Below, piece by piece: positions 12,653 to 20,272 of a stretch of DNA of 25,804 nt (the stretch's first letter is position 1; each line of letters opens with the position of its first letter). The DNA comes from JANMDN01 sp031376285 (GTDB taxonomy: Bacteria; Actinomycetota; Thermoleophilia; Miltoncostaeales; Miltoncostaeaceae), in NCBI GenBank assembly GCA_031376285.1, contig JANMDN010000062.1:1-25804 (forward strand), written 5' to 3'. A program made the position numbers and the translations under genes. The notes beneath the pieces were generated by a model that was not told the DNA's origin, searched no databases, and worked only from the letters and a program-made list of their open reading frames with translations.

Positions 12653-13521
12653 GCCTCATCAGCTCCCTCGAGGTCGGGAGCCCCGTCGAAGGTCTCTACG
12701 CGGTTCGGGACAAAGAGCGTCGTCTGTCACGGCGAGGCGAGCCGTTTCTCCTTCTCACGCTCGCCGACGCGAGCGGCGCTATTCGGGCATTTGTCTTCGA
12801 CGAGCCGGACTTCTTCGGCGAGCAGTTCGAGACCGGAGACCGCCTTCGCGTGGCCGGGCAGGTTGTCGCCCGCGACGGGCGACCCGCAATTCGCATTCGC
12901 CACCTTCGTCCAGCCCCCGACGAGGCAACCGCGGAGCACCTGCTCCCGCGGAGTCATCGCGACCCGGAGGAACTCTTCGGGTTCGTGCTGCACCTCGCCG
13001 ACGAGGTGGGCGATGTCGCGCTTCGACGTGTCCTTGCTGTCGTGACCGAAGACGATGCCCTCGTCAAGGACTGGAAGACGATGCCCTGCACGCGGTCCGG
13101 CCATCACGCCTACCAGGGCGGCCTGATCGAGCATTCGGTGGGGGTTGCGTCGCTCTGCCAGACCCTCTGTCAGTGGCATCCTCGCGTCGATTCCGACCTG
13201 CTCGTCACGGCGGGCCTCGTCCACGACATTGGGTACACGAGGATGTTTCGCTTAGCCGCAACGTTCGAGGTCACCGAGGAAGGGCGTCTGCTCGGGCATC
13301 TGGCCCTCGGTGCGGAGATCCTTGATGGCGTAGCGCGGCGGGCAGGCCTCTCAGATGAGCGTCGTCTGGCCCTGCTTCACGCGGTTGGATGGCACCACGG
13401 TCCGCCACCGGGCATGGCACCCGGTTCAGCCTCCCCCGAGGCGCTTGCGCTCTGGCGCGTTAACAGCTTGGAGGCGGGTGTAAAAGCGCGCCTCGAGGGG
13501 CCTGGAATCCAGGACGTCTGA
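12649..13521 (+). CDS. YhaM-like OB-fold/HD-domain protein (putative 3'-5' exoribonuclease)
   Basis: The 290-residue product has an N-terminal OB-like fold (residues 8-90, FLLLTLADASGAIRAFVF, VAGQVVARDGRPAIRI) and a C-terminal HD domain (150-285), the architecture of Bacillus YhaM, a Mn-dependent exonuclease trimming RNA and DNA 3' ends. HD residues visible are HHAYQGGLIEH (152-162), His192-Asp193 in LVHDIGY, His217 in GHLALGAEIL, and His249-His250. The last HD-superfamily Asp is not conserved: where YhaM has LDNLDAK, this protein has VNSLEAG (271-277), placing Asn272 at the metal-ligand position. Nuclease activity is therefore uncertain. It follows a helicase-nuclease gene in the same direction, which suggests a nucleic-acid role. 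The ATG overlaps the stop of a small leader ORF. Confidence 0.87.
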   Translation: MSLISSLEVGSPVEGLYAVRDKERRLSRRGEPFLLLTLADASGAIRAFVFDEPDFFGEQFETGDRLRVAGQVVARDGRPAIRIRHLRPAPDEATAEHLLPRSHRDPEELFGFVLHLADEVGDVALRRVLAVVTEDDALVKDWKTMPCTRSGHHAYQGGLIEHSVGVASLCQTLCQWHPRVDSDLLVTAGLVHDIGYTRMFRLAATFEVTEEGRLLGHLALGAEILDGVARRAGLSDERRLALLHAVGWHHGPPPGMAPGSASPEALALWRVNSLEAGVKARLEGPGIQDV

Positions 13522-13658
13522 GCGCTCCCACACCGCCCGGCGCACGCCTCAGCCCGCCGTCCGCTTGGGGCCACCCCGGACCACCACCCGGTTTCAGGCT
13601 ATCGCGAATGCGTGTGACGACGCCCGATCAAACGTGTCTGAAGTGTGCCGAGTCTGGA
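13522..13658. other. Short convergent gap
   Basis: This 137-bp gap lies between the convergent ends of the YhaM-like and aldo/keto reductase genes. A short GGGGCCACCCC self-complementary run near 13567-13577 is the only possible terminator stem, and it is weak. No gene is seen. Confidence 0.5.
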
Positions 13659-14636
13659 TCAGGATCCTTCGCCGTCTGCCGCGGCGGCCGCCGCGTCGAG
13701 CCTCGCCAAGCTCCCGCCGTCCAACCGCAGGTCAATCGCTTTGACGATCTCGCGCACCTGTTCCGGGGTCGTTGCGCTCGCGACCGGTCCCACCACGGAC
13801 GGCCGCGCGATCAGCCAGGCAAGCGACACCTGAGCCGGCGTCGCACCGTGGCGCTCCGCAACGTCGTCGAGCACATCGAGCACCGCGAGGCCTGCCGGAT
13901 TCATGAACCTCTCGATGACGCCCTCCGCGCGCGGGCTCGCTCCCGCCTCCTGGCCCGGGCGGTACTTCCCCGTGAGAAATCCTCGCGCGAGCGAGAAGTA
14001 CGACAGCACGCCGATGCCCTCATCTGCGCACAGACGTTCCAAGGCGCCCTCGTACTTGTCCCGCTCCGCCAGGTTGAACCAGGCCTGCATCACCGAGTAG
14101 CGGGTCAGATGGTTCGCGTCGCTTGCGGCCAGGGCAGCGCTGAAGCGCGTCGCGTCGTAGTTCGAGGCGCCAACCGCACCAACGAGGCCCTCCCGGACCA
14201 GCTCGTCGAATGCCGCCGTCGTCTCGTCAAGCGGGGTCTCCGCGTCATCCTCGTGAGCATAGAAGAGGTCGATCCGGTCAACGCCGAGGCGCTTGAGTGA
14301 CCCCTCAATGCCGGTCCGCACGAGTGCCCTGGTGAGCCCCTTCGCGTGGTCCCCGCCAGCCATGCCGACCTTGGTTGCGATCACGACTTCGTCACGCACG
14401 CCGCGACTGGCAATCCAGCGGCCGATAATCGTCTCCGACTCACCGCCCCGGTTGCCAGGCCCCCACGCCGAGTAGATGTTCGCCGTGTCGATGAAGTTCC
14501 CGCCCGCGGCGAGGTAGGCGTCGAGCACGGCAAACGACGCGGCCTCGCCGATCGACCAGCCGAAGACGTTCCCGCCGAGACAGAGCGGAGAGACCTCGAG
14601 GTTGGTCGCTGCGAGCGGGACGCGACGCGCGCTCAC
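13659..14636 (-). CDS. Aldo/keto reductase
   Basis: The 325-residue product is a complete NADPH-dependent TIM-barrel oxidoreductase of the aldo/keto reductase superfamily. The tetrad is visible: Asp50 in FIDTANIY, Tyr55, Lys89 in IATKVG, and His128 in FYAHED. The GVLSYFSLARGFLTGKY and PAQVSLAWLIARP segments are typical of the AKR11/AKR13-like bacterial group that reduces sugar aldehydes and other carbonyls; the true substrate cannot be read from sequence. The C-terminus is Ala/Asp-rich. The start is GTG at 14636, overlapping the ychF stop codon as GTGA, so it is translated after YchF and is probably the last gene of the operon. Confidence 0.93.
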   Translation of the reverse strand: MSARRVPLAATNLEVSPLCLGGNVFGWSIGEAASFAVLDAYLAAGGNFIDTANIYSAWGPGNRGGESETIIGRWIASRGVRDEVVIATKVGMAGGDHAKGLTRALVRTGIEGSLKRLGVDRIDLFYAHEDDAETPLDETTAAFDELVREGLVGAVGASNYDATRFSAALAASDANHLTRYSVMQAWFNLAERDKYEGALERLCADEGIGVLSYFSLARGFLTGKYRPGQEAGASPRAEGVIERFMNPAGLAVLDVLDDVAERHGATPAQVSLAWLIARPSVVGPVASATTPEQVREIVKAIDLRLDGGSLARLDAAAAAADGEGS

Positions 14637-15709
14637 ACGTTGAAGCGGATCTGCATGACGTCGCCCTCCTGGACGATGTACTCGCGACCTTCCATCCGCA
14701 CTCGCGCGGTTTCACGAGCTTTGGAAAATGAGCCGGCATCAACGAGGTCCTGCCAGTTGACAACCTCGGCGCGGATGAAGCCCCGCTCCATGTCCGAGTG
14801 GATCTTTCCGGCGGCGCGGTCAGCGGGAGTCCCGCGAGGGACGGGCCACGCGCGCGCTTCCGGGGGGCCTGAGCCCGTGAAGATCGTCACGAGGTCGAGG
14901 AGACGGTAGGCGGCGGCAACGAGTGCGTCGGCGCCTCGCTCCGTTCCGTACTCGAGCGCCTCGGCAAGCTCCGCCGCATCCTCGGGGCTCATCTGCGCAA
15001 GCTCCAGCTCCACCCCGACCGGGAGCGCGAGTGCCTGGGCACCGACGCGCTGCGCGTGCCGAGAGACGCCCTCGGGTGGCGCGCCCGGTTCGTCGGTGTT
15101 GACCAGGTAAAGCACCGGCTTGGCGGTGAGGAGGTACATCGTCTCGGCCAGCTCGACCGCGGCCGGGTCGGGAGCGAGTCGCGCTGGCGTCCCGGCGTCG
15201 AGCGTCGCGAGGAGGCACGCGAGCGGTTCGAGTTCGGCCCGCGCGGCGACATCGCCGGATTTCGCGGTCTTCTCGGTCTTCTCTTTGCGCCGCGCGGTTT
15301 GCTCACGATCGGCCATTACGAGCTCGAGGTCGACGGTCTCCGCGTCGGCAACGGGATCGACGCGGTCGTCCGGGTGGGCGACGACGCCGCTTTCGAAGCC
15401 GCGCACCACATGGATGAGGGCGTCCATCTCGCGGAGTTTCGCGAGTGCTTGCCCACCGACGCCCTCGCCGCGGCCAGCGCCCGGCGCGAGGCCAGCGATG
15501 TCGACGACCTCGACGGTCGCGGGTACCCGCCGCGGGATGTCCTGAATATCGGCGATCGCGTCGATGCGCGGGTCAGGGACGTTTGCGATCGCTCGGTTCG
15601 GCTCGCGCGTCGTAAACGCATAGGCGGCCACCTCGGCCGATGCGCCGGTCACCAGGTTAAAGAGGCTGGTCTTTCCGGCGTTCGCGAGCCCGACGAGTCC
15701 GAGCTGCAC
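14633..15709 (-). CDS. ychF: YchF/OLA1-type translation-associated ATPase
   Basis: The 358-residue product is close to the usual ~363 residues. YchF is an Obg-family P-loop protein that binds ribosomes and, in this family, prefers ATP to GTP; it has been linked to stress responses. P-loop: GLANAGKTS (7-15), where the family usually has GLPNVGKST. G3: VVDIAGLAPGAGRGEG (68-83). The G4-equivalent NTDEP follows LYLVN. The C-terminal TGS domain is present (WQDLVDAGSFSKARE, EYIVQEGDVMQIRFNV). GTG start at 15709 with GGAGGGG upstream. It lies between a small conserved-looking gene (76 bp upstream) and an aldo/keto reductase (4-nt overlap). A 15-bp palindrome sits 35 bp upstream of its start. Confidence 0.95.
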   Translation of the reverse strand: MQLGLVGLANAGKTSLFNLVTGASAEVAAYAFTTREPNRAIANVPDPRIDAIADIQDIPRRVPATVEVVDIAGLAPGAGRGEGVGGQALAKLREMDALIHVVRGFESGVVAHPDDRVDPVADAETVDLELVMADREQTARRKEKTEKTAKSGDVAARAELEPLACLLATLDAGTPARLAPDPAAVELAETMYLLTAKPVLYLVNTDEPGAPPEGVSRHAQRVGAQALALPVGVELELAQMSPEDAAELAEALEYGTERGADALVAAAYRLLDLVTIFTGSGPPEARAWPVPRGTPADRAAGKIHSDMERGFIRAEVVNWQDLVDAGSFSKARETARVRMEGREYIVQEGDVMQIRFNV

Positions 15710-15744
15710 CTACCCCTCCTCGCCGGTTTCAGATGCCGAGACGA

Positions 15745-15759
15745 TGGTGCCTGGCACCA
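15745..15759. promoter_or_regulatory. 15-bp perfect palindrome upstream of ychF
   Basis: TGGTGCC-T-GGCACCA is palindromic except for its centre base. It sits in the 76-bp gap between the small gene and ychF. A longer arm pair, GTTTCGG (15762-15768) and CCGAAAC (15799-15805), lies next to it across the small gene's stop. Together they could form an intercistronic terminator/attenuator or an operator. Confidence 0.35.
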
Positions 15760-15785
15760 CTGTTTCGGATCGTGAGACGGAGGGC

Positions 15786-16010
15786 TCAGGCACCGTTACC
15801 GAAACCGACCTTGTTGCCGACCTCGCCCGGAATGACGCGCAGGTAGCGCACCTCGCTCGTGCGAAGCCAGTGCTCGCCCTCATCGGCGGTCACCGCGTGG
15901 ACGCCCACGTCCCCGAGGGCCTTGGAAAGGGGGGGGATCTGCCCGTCATCGACGGTCAAGCGCAGCACGGCACCTCCGTCAAAGCCCAGTTCGATACGTC
16001 TGGATGCCAC
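15786..16010 (-). CDS. Small protein of unknown function, in epimerase-ychF operon
   Basis: Best start is GTG 16010 (MASRRIELGFDGGAVLRLTV...), preceded by AGAAGGAGA 4 nt upstream, giving 74 residues. An alternative ATG at 16043 overlaps the epimerase stop by 8 nt and gives 85 residues with an unconserved-looking N-terminus. The protein is soluble, with alternating beta strands (RIELGF, AVLRLTV, RYLRVI) and a helix-like centre, and ends KVGFGNGA. The pattern resembles small actinobacterial proteins of form RIELGFxGG-...-YLRVxxxxxxVGF that I cannot assign to a named family. It lies between the epimerase and ychF on the same strand. Confidence 0.75.
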   Translation of the reverse strand: MASRRIELGFDGGAVLRLTVDDGQIPPLSKALGDVGVHAVTADEGEHWLRTSEVRYLRVIPGEVGNKVGFGNGA

Positions 16011-16035
16011 GGCATCTCCTTCTCGGGGTTGGGTG

Positions 16036-16443
16036 TCAATCATGCTCCTCGACGAGCTCGGTCAGCACGCCCCCGCACGACCGCGGGTGCACAAACGCGA
16101 CGCGATGGCCGCCGAGTCCCCGGCGGGCGACCGTGTCGATGAGATCCGCGCCACCCGCGGCGAGGTCGGCGAGGGTCGTATCGATATCGCTCACGGCGTA
16201 GGCGATGTGGTGAAGCCCAGGGCCGCGACGCTCGAGAAATCGCGCGACACCGCCCCCGGGGTCGACCGGTGCGATGAGCTCGACCTGGCTTGCGCCGATG
16301 TTGAGCGCGGCCGCCTCGACGCCCTGGTCGGCGAGCACCTCTCGAACCGAGAGGCTCGCGCCGAAGCGCTCCTGGTACTCGGCGATCGCGGCGCCGAGGT
16401 CGGGCACGGCGATGCCGACGTGGTGAATCCGCTCGAGGAGCAC
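16036..16443 (-). CDS. mce: Methylmalonyl-CoA epimerase (VOC family)
   Basis: The 135-residue product from GTG 16443 is a complete glyoxalase-fold protein with the epimerase signature HHVGIAVPDLGAAIAEY. It interconverts (2R)- and (2S)-methylmalonyl-CoA, linking propionyl-CoA metabolism to the mutase. Metal ligands fit: His8, Glu55 in QVELIAP, His79 in GLHHIAY and Glu129 in LTELVEE. Longer in-frame extensions upstream are Arg-rich and are rejected. A TAAACT hexamer lies 8 nt before the GTG and there is no Shine-Dalgarno, so the transcript is probably leaderless. It heads the operon with the small gene, ychF and the aldo/keto reductase. Mutase and carboxylase genes are not in the window. Confidence 0.93.
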   Translation of the reverse strand: MLLERIHHVGIAVPDLGAAIAEYQERFGASLSVREVLADQGVEAAALNIGASQVELIAPVDPGGGVARFLERRGPGLHHIAYAVSDIDTTLADLAAGGADLIDTVARRGLGGHRVAFVHPRSCGGVLTELVEEHD

Positions 16444-16451
16444 GGCGCCGG

Positions 16452-16457
16452 AGTTTA
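16452..16457 (-). promoter_or_regulatory. -10 element of epimerase gene
   Basis: TAAACT on the minus strand ends 8 nt before GTG 16443, consistent with leaderless transcription. Confidence 0.5.
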
Positions 16458-16471
16458 GTCGACGGGTTGAG

Positions 16472-16477
16472 TAGCCT
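16472..16477 (+). promoter_or_regulatory. -10 element of Nudix gene
   Basis: TAGCCT ends 7 nt before ATG 16485. With the epimerase hexamer only 14 bp away on the other strand, the two divergent promoters overlap almost completely. Confidence 0.45.
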
Positions 16478-16484
16478 TCGTGAC

Positions 16485-17000
16485 ATGTTCTGCTGGTCAT
16501 GCGGGGCCGCGCTTCCCGCCGTCCCGCCAGTGGTCTGCCCAGTCTGCGCGACCGAGCACTGGCAGAACGCAAAGCCCTGCGCGGGAGCGCTCGTCGCCCT
16601 CGACGGCCGGTTCCTCCTCGTGCGGCGAGCGGTCGAACCATTCCGGGGCTCCTGGGACATTCCCGGTGGGTTCTGCGACGGTGAGGAACTCCCCATCGAC
16701 ACCGCACGCCGCGAGGTGCTCGAGGAGACTGGTCTCGATATCGAGATCGTCGACCTGCTCGGGATGTGGATCGACCGCTACGGCGAGCCCGAGCCCGGCA
16801 CGCCTCCGACCGCGACGCTCAACATCTACTACGTCGCGCGACCGAGTGGTAGCGCCGACGTCCGGTTCGATCGCGAGGAGGTGTCTGAGGTCGGCTGGTT
16901 CGGGCCCGACACCGTGCCGAGCGACCTCGCCTTCCCGGATCACACCGGCAAGGTGATCGCCGCGTGGAAGGCTCGCCCTACTGGCTTGCGAGCAGTGTGA
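16485..17000 (+). CDS. Nudix hydrolase with N-terminal zinc ribbon
   Basis: The 171-residue product has a four-Cys zinc ribbon (Cys3, Cys6, Cys18, Cys21: CWSC and CPVC) followed by a Nudix domain. The Nudix box matches GX5EX7REUXEEXGU exactly at residues 62-84 (Gly62, Glu68, Arg76-Glu77, Glu80-Glu81, Gly83). Zinc-ribbon Nudix proteins include NudC-like NADH pyrophosphatases, but this one is shorter and lacks the NudC SQPWPFPxS motif, so a different nucleotide diphosphate is likely. ATG 16485 is chosen because the -10 hexamer lies 7 nt upstream. The last 23 nt overlap the 3' end of the convergent delta-60-repeat gene. Confidence 0.92.
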   Translation: MFCWSCGAALPAVPPVVCPVCATEHWQNAKPCAGALVALDGRFLLVRRAVEPFRGSWDIPGGFCDGEELPIDTARREVLEETGLDIEIVDLLGMWIDRYGEPEPGTPPTATLNIYYVARPSGSADVRFDREEVSEVGWFGPDTVPSDLAFPDHTGKVIAAWKARPTGLRAV

Positions 17001-19089
17001 AGCTGATCGGGCCGACGCGGGACTCATTTCCCGCGGCATCTTTGGCCGAAATGATCACCCGGTAGCGGCCCGGGACGAGCACTCGCGTCGTGGTCAGGCG
17101 ACCCCGGAACAGGAGTCGGTTGAGCCCCGCCTTGGCATTCACGGCGAAGACGGGGGAGACCGGTAGGAAGCGTGTGCAGCGGGGACGGCGCTGATTCGAG
17201 CGACGCGGCGGGAGGCAGGCGGGGCCGGCTTGGCGACCCGGAAAGCCGCGGACAAAGGAGAGCCGCACCCTGGCGTCCTCAGAGAGGACGAAGTCGATCG
17301 TTCGGGAGCCTCCAGCCTGGGTCAGCGTCGGGAGGGCCGCACTGAGGCGCAGGGTGCGCGGGACCATCACGGCGCGCAGGCTCGGCACCGATCGATCGGC
17401 GGGCTCGACGGGGACGGCGGGCAGCTGCGCGGTCGTTGAGAACTGAACCGTGTTCCCGGCCCGGCTGGCGTCGTGCGTGATGCTCGACACGTCGCCCACG
17501 ATCTGAATCGGGCCCGGAGCGGCCGGAGTGAGCGTAACCGTCGCCGTGGCGGTTCGTCCCGCGCCGATGTCGCCGAGCTGGCATGCGAGGGGGACACCGC
17601 CGCACGATCCCGGTGCTGGAACCACGCTTGCACCGGCCGGGAGCACCAACTGCAACGTGACACCGACCGCGTCCTGGGGTCCGTCGTTTCGCACGGTGAT
17701 CGCGACGCTCAGGGGAACGCCGACGGTTGCCGTCCCAATCGCCGCCGCCGAACCGCTCAGGTCGGCCCGGTCGCCGGTCAGTCGTGCGACCGTGACGCCG
17801 GTGGTGGCGCCCGCCACGACAACGTCGGTTTGCGGGGTGAGCGCCACGCCACCGGCCACGCCAGTTTGCGGGAGCGAGAGGATTCCGCTCCCCGCAAACG
17901 TCGAGTCGAGGCCCCCGTTTGCCAGGAGGCGGACGACCGCTCCGGACGACGTACCTTGGCGCCCGACGGCGACGAGTGCCCCGTCGGGCTGCTGGCTGAG
18001 CGCCCGCCCCTCGTCATCACCCGGACCGGCGTCCACGGTAACGACTCCGTCGCCCGAGAACGACGGGTCGAGCGCCCCGGACTCGGTGAATCGAGCAACA
18101 AGGAGCTGCACACCGGGCGCGCCCACCGAGGTCGCGCCCGTCACCACGAGGCGTCCGTCACGTTGGCGAACGAGCGCCAGCGCGCGGTCGTCGTTTGACG
18201 GTGCACCCGCAAGGGCGGAGATGTCGGCGACCTCGCGTCCGTCACCGGAAAACGAGGCGTCAGCCAATCCGGTCTCCGTGACTTGCATGAGGGCAAGGTT
18301 TCGCGTTGGGTCCGACGCGTTGCCCGTCGCCGCGGTGCTCCCGGCGACCATGATCGACCCGTCCGGCGCCAACGCGACGCCTCGCCCCTGGTCGTTTGCG
18401 GTCCCGCTCCCGACCGCAAACGACGCTGCTCCGCCGGCAAAGGTCGGGTCGAGCTCACCGTTCGAGCCGAGCCGGGCGAGACCGATATCGATCCCCGATG
18501 CCCCGCCCATATCAGCGCTCCCGACAATGATGATTTTGCCGTTGCCCTGAAACGCGACGCCGCGGGCGATGTCGTCGGCGGCAGCAGCCCGGAAGGTCAC
18601 GGTTTGGACACCATCGCTTGAGAACGAGTCATCGAGCGTTCCGTCGGTGCGCAACCGCACGACCGCGTAGTCGTCGCCGGTACCGCCGCCCATCTCGGCC
18701 GTTCCGACGACGACGATCTTTCCGTCCTTCTGAATCGCCAACGCCGCAGGCGTGTCGGCTCCGCTCCCTGGCGCGATCGGGATCGTTTGGATGCCGTCGC
18801 CGGAGAACGCCGTGTCGGGGGTGCCGTCTCGGTTGTAGCGGGCGACCGCGAAGTCGATACCGCCAGCTCCAGCGATCGTTCCGGCGACCACGATGCGCTC
18901 ATCGGCCTGGACCGCGACGGGACCTGACTGCGACGCGGGCGGGGCAAGCGATGTGAGCAGGAGCCCATCACTGTCGAGGCTCGGGTCGAGCGCCCCCGGC
19001 GCGGCGAGGACCACGCCGGCGATGGACGCGAAACCCACAAGGCCCACGATCACGGCGTTTCGAAGGGCGAGCGTGGTTGGGCGCGTCAT
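16978..19089 (-). CDS. Secreted delta-60-repeat protein with DUF11-like domain
   Basis: About 703 residues from ATG 19089, which has GAGG 8 nt upstream; ATG 19095 is possible but too near the GAGG. An N-terminal signal peptide (hydrophobic to about residue 30, ending VVLAAPG) leads into seven delta-60-type repeats. Each carries a G-x-LDPSFSGDG-like unit followed by ALQPDGKIVVAG-like strands (for example GTPDTAFSGDG, GTLDDSFSSDG, GELDPTFAGG, GALDPSFSGDG, GGLDSTFAGSG). This array probably forms a beta-propeller. A DUF11-like domain follows (SVAITVRNDGPQDAVGV, LPAGASVVP) with a Cys pair, then a C-terminal Arg/Cys-containing domain ending YRVIISAKDAAGNE. No wall anchor is evident. It starts 79 bp after the nicotinate phosphoribosyltransferase gene and could be read through from that operon. 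Confidence 0.9.
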   Translation of the reverse strand: MTRPTTLALRNAVIVGLVGFASIAGVVLAAPGALDPSLDSDGLLLTSLAPPASQSGPVAVQADERIVVAGTIAGAGGIDFAVARYNRDGTPDTAFSGDGIQTIPIAPGSGADTPAALAIQKDGKIVVVGTAEMGGGTGDDYAVVRLRTDGTLDDSFSSDGVQTVTFRAAAADDIARGVAFQGNGKIIIVGSADMGGASGIDIGLARLGSNGELDPTFAGGAASFAVGSGTANDQGRGVALAPDGSIMVAGSTAATGNASDPTRNLALMQVTETGLADASFSGDGREVADISALAGAPSNDDRALALVRQRDGRLVVTGATSVGAPGVQLLVARFTESGALDPSFSGDGVVTVDAGPGDDEGRALSQQPDGALVAVGRQGTSSGAVVRLLANGGLDSTFAGSGILSLPQTGVAGGVALTPQTDVVVAGATTGVTVARLTGDRADLSGSAAAIGTATVGVPLSVAITVRNDGPQDAVGVTLQLVLPAGASVVPAPGSCGGVPLACQLGDIGAGRTATATVTLTPAAPGPIQIVGDVSSITHDASRAGNTVQFSTTAQLPAVPVEPADRSVPSLRAVMVPRTLRLSAALPTLTQAGGSRTIDFVLSEDARVRLSFVRGFPGRQAGPACLPPRRSNQRRPRCTRFLPVSPVFAVNAKAGLNRLLFRGRLTTTRVLVPGRYRVIISAKDAAGNESRVGPISFTLLASQ

Positions 19090-19168
19090 GAACATGGCCT
19101 CGTCGTGGCGGGCGGCCCCACGCCGTCCCAGACTGGATTGCAGCAGGAACTGGCGGATTGCTCAAGCG

Positions 19169-20272
19169 TCACGGGGCGTTGCCAGTGTCATAGGCGACGC
19201 GCGAGAGGCGCGGGTTGGGGCGCTCCTCCCGGCCAACCTTGGCGCACGGGCTTGCGTCGACCCGGACGACGTCTGCCGTGAAGTCGTTTGTTCCCTGGAG
19301 GAGGGACGATCCCACCCCGTAGGCATCCACCGGGACTCCAGCGCGCTCGAACTCGGCGATGCGCTCGGCGTCAAACCCCCCCGAGGCGACGATCCGGACG
19401 TGTGCGTGGCCCGCGTCGTCGAGCGCGCGGCGCACCTTCCAAACCAGCTCGGGGACGACGCCCGTTGGGCGGAAGCGACCCATCTCGTGCCAGAGCGAGC
19501 GATCGACCATCGTTGACGACGTGTCGAGTCGGATTCCCCAAAGGCGCTCGCCCAGGGCATCGGCGACATCGAGGGCGGTGCGCACCGAGTCGTTTTCGAA
19601 GTCGACGAGCACGGTCACGTGGAGGTCAGGGGAGACGCGTTCTGCGAAGGTCCGCGCCGCCGCGACGGTGTCTCCACCGTAGGCCGCGATCAGGCTGTGA
19701 GGGACGGTGCCAAGCCCCTTGCCACCCCACCACGAGGCTTGTGCGTCGGTTGACACGCCGATCGCTCCGGCGATGTGGGCGGCCCAGCCGTCCCCGGTTT
19801 GGACGTGCCAATGGTCGAAGCGCGCGGGAAAGAACAGGACATGTTTGCCGTGAGCGGCCCGCACGACGTCCCGGACGTTTCGTCCGATGAGGGTTCGCCG
19901 GGCGAGCACACCGAGGTAGAGGGTCTCCAAATGCGCAAAGAGGGAGTAGTCGCCCTCGATCGTGAGCACCGTCTCCCAGGGGGTGATCTCGTCGCCGTCG
20001 TGGAGGGCGCTGACGACGAGGTCGTCCCAGCCGTCGATCCACGCGCCGTCCCGGGCCCGACCGGAGCACAGCCGCAGGATCGCGAGCGCCTCGTCCATCC
20101 CGCCGAGGATCGAGTGCTCACGTTGAAAGACCTGCATGAGGACCCTCGGATGGTGGTCGTCGGCCTCCAGGACGTCCCGCGTGAGGGTGAAGTACGCGTC
20201 GCTGTAGTAGCCGGATCGCATCTTCTCGACCGGTAGCTGAAAGGTGTCGGGCGAGAGGCGCGCGCGACTCAC
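19169..20272 (-). CDS. pncB: Nicotinate phosphoribosyltransferase
   Basis: The 367-residue product begins MSRARLSPDTFQLPVEKMRSG at GTG 20272 and ends TGNAP. It belongs to the nicotinate/quinolinate phosphoribosyltransferase superfamily and should convert nicotinate and PRPP to nicotinate mononucleotide in NAD salvage. Supporting segments are SGYYSDAYF, IEGDYSLFAHLETLYLGVLARRT, FFPARFDHWHVQTGDG, TVLVDFENDSV and the phosphate-binding VASGGFDAERI with YGVGSSLL. It is on the short side for PncB (often 400-490), fitting a compact actinobacterial subgroup. The open frame extends far upstream across the DUF1775 gene, but this part is an Arg-rich shadow. The GTG overlaps the DUF1775 stop as GTGA, marking the last gene of the six-gene coupled operon. 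Confidence 0.92.
   Translation of the reverse strand: MSRARLSPDTFQLPVEKMRSGYYSDAYFTLTRDVLEADDHHPRVLMQVFQREHSILGGMDEALAILRLCSGRARDGAWIDGWDDLVVSALHDGDEITPWETVLTIEGDYSLFAHLETLYLGVLARRTLIGRNVRDVVRAAHGKHVLFFPARFDHWHVQTGDGWAAHIAGAIGVSTDAQASWWGGKGLGTVPHSLIAAYGGDTVAAARTFAERVSPDLHVTVLVDFENDSVRTALDVADALGERLWGIRLDTSSTMVDRSLWHEMGRFRPTGVVPELVWKVRRALDDAGHAHVRIVASGGFDAERIAEFERAGVPVDAYGVGSSLLQGTNDFTADVVRVDASPCAKVGREERPNPRLSRVAYDTGNAP

Noticed and set aside
16444..16707. N-terminal extension of methylmalonyl-CoA epimerase
   Set aside because: It crosses the divergent Nudix gene and is low-complexity Arg/Pro-rich; the family begins at the HHVGIAV strand just after GTG 16443.
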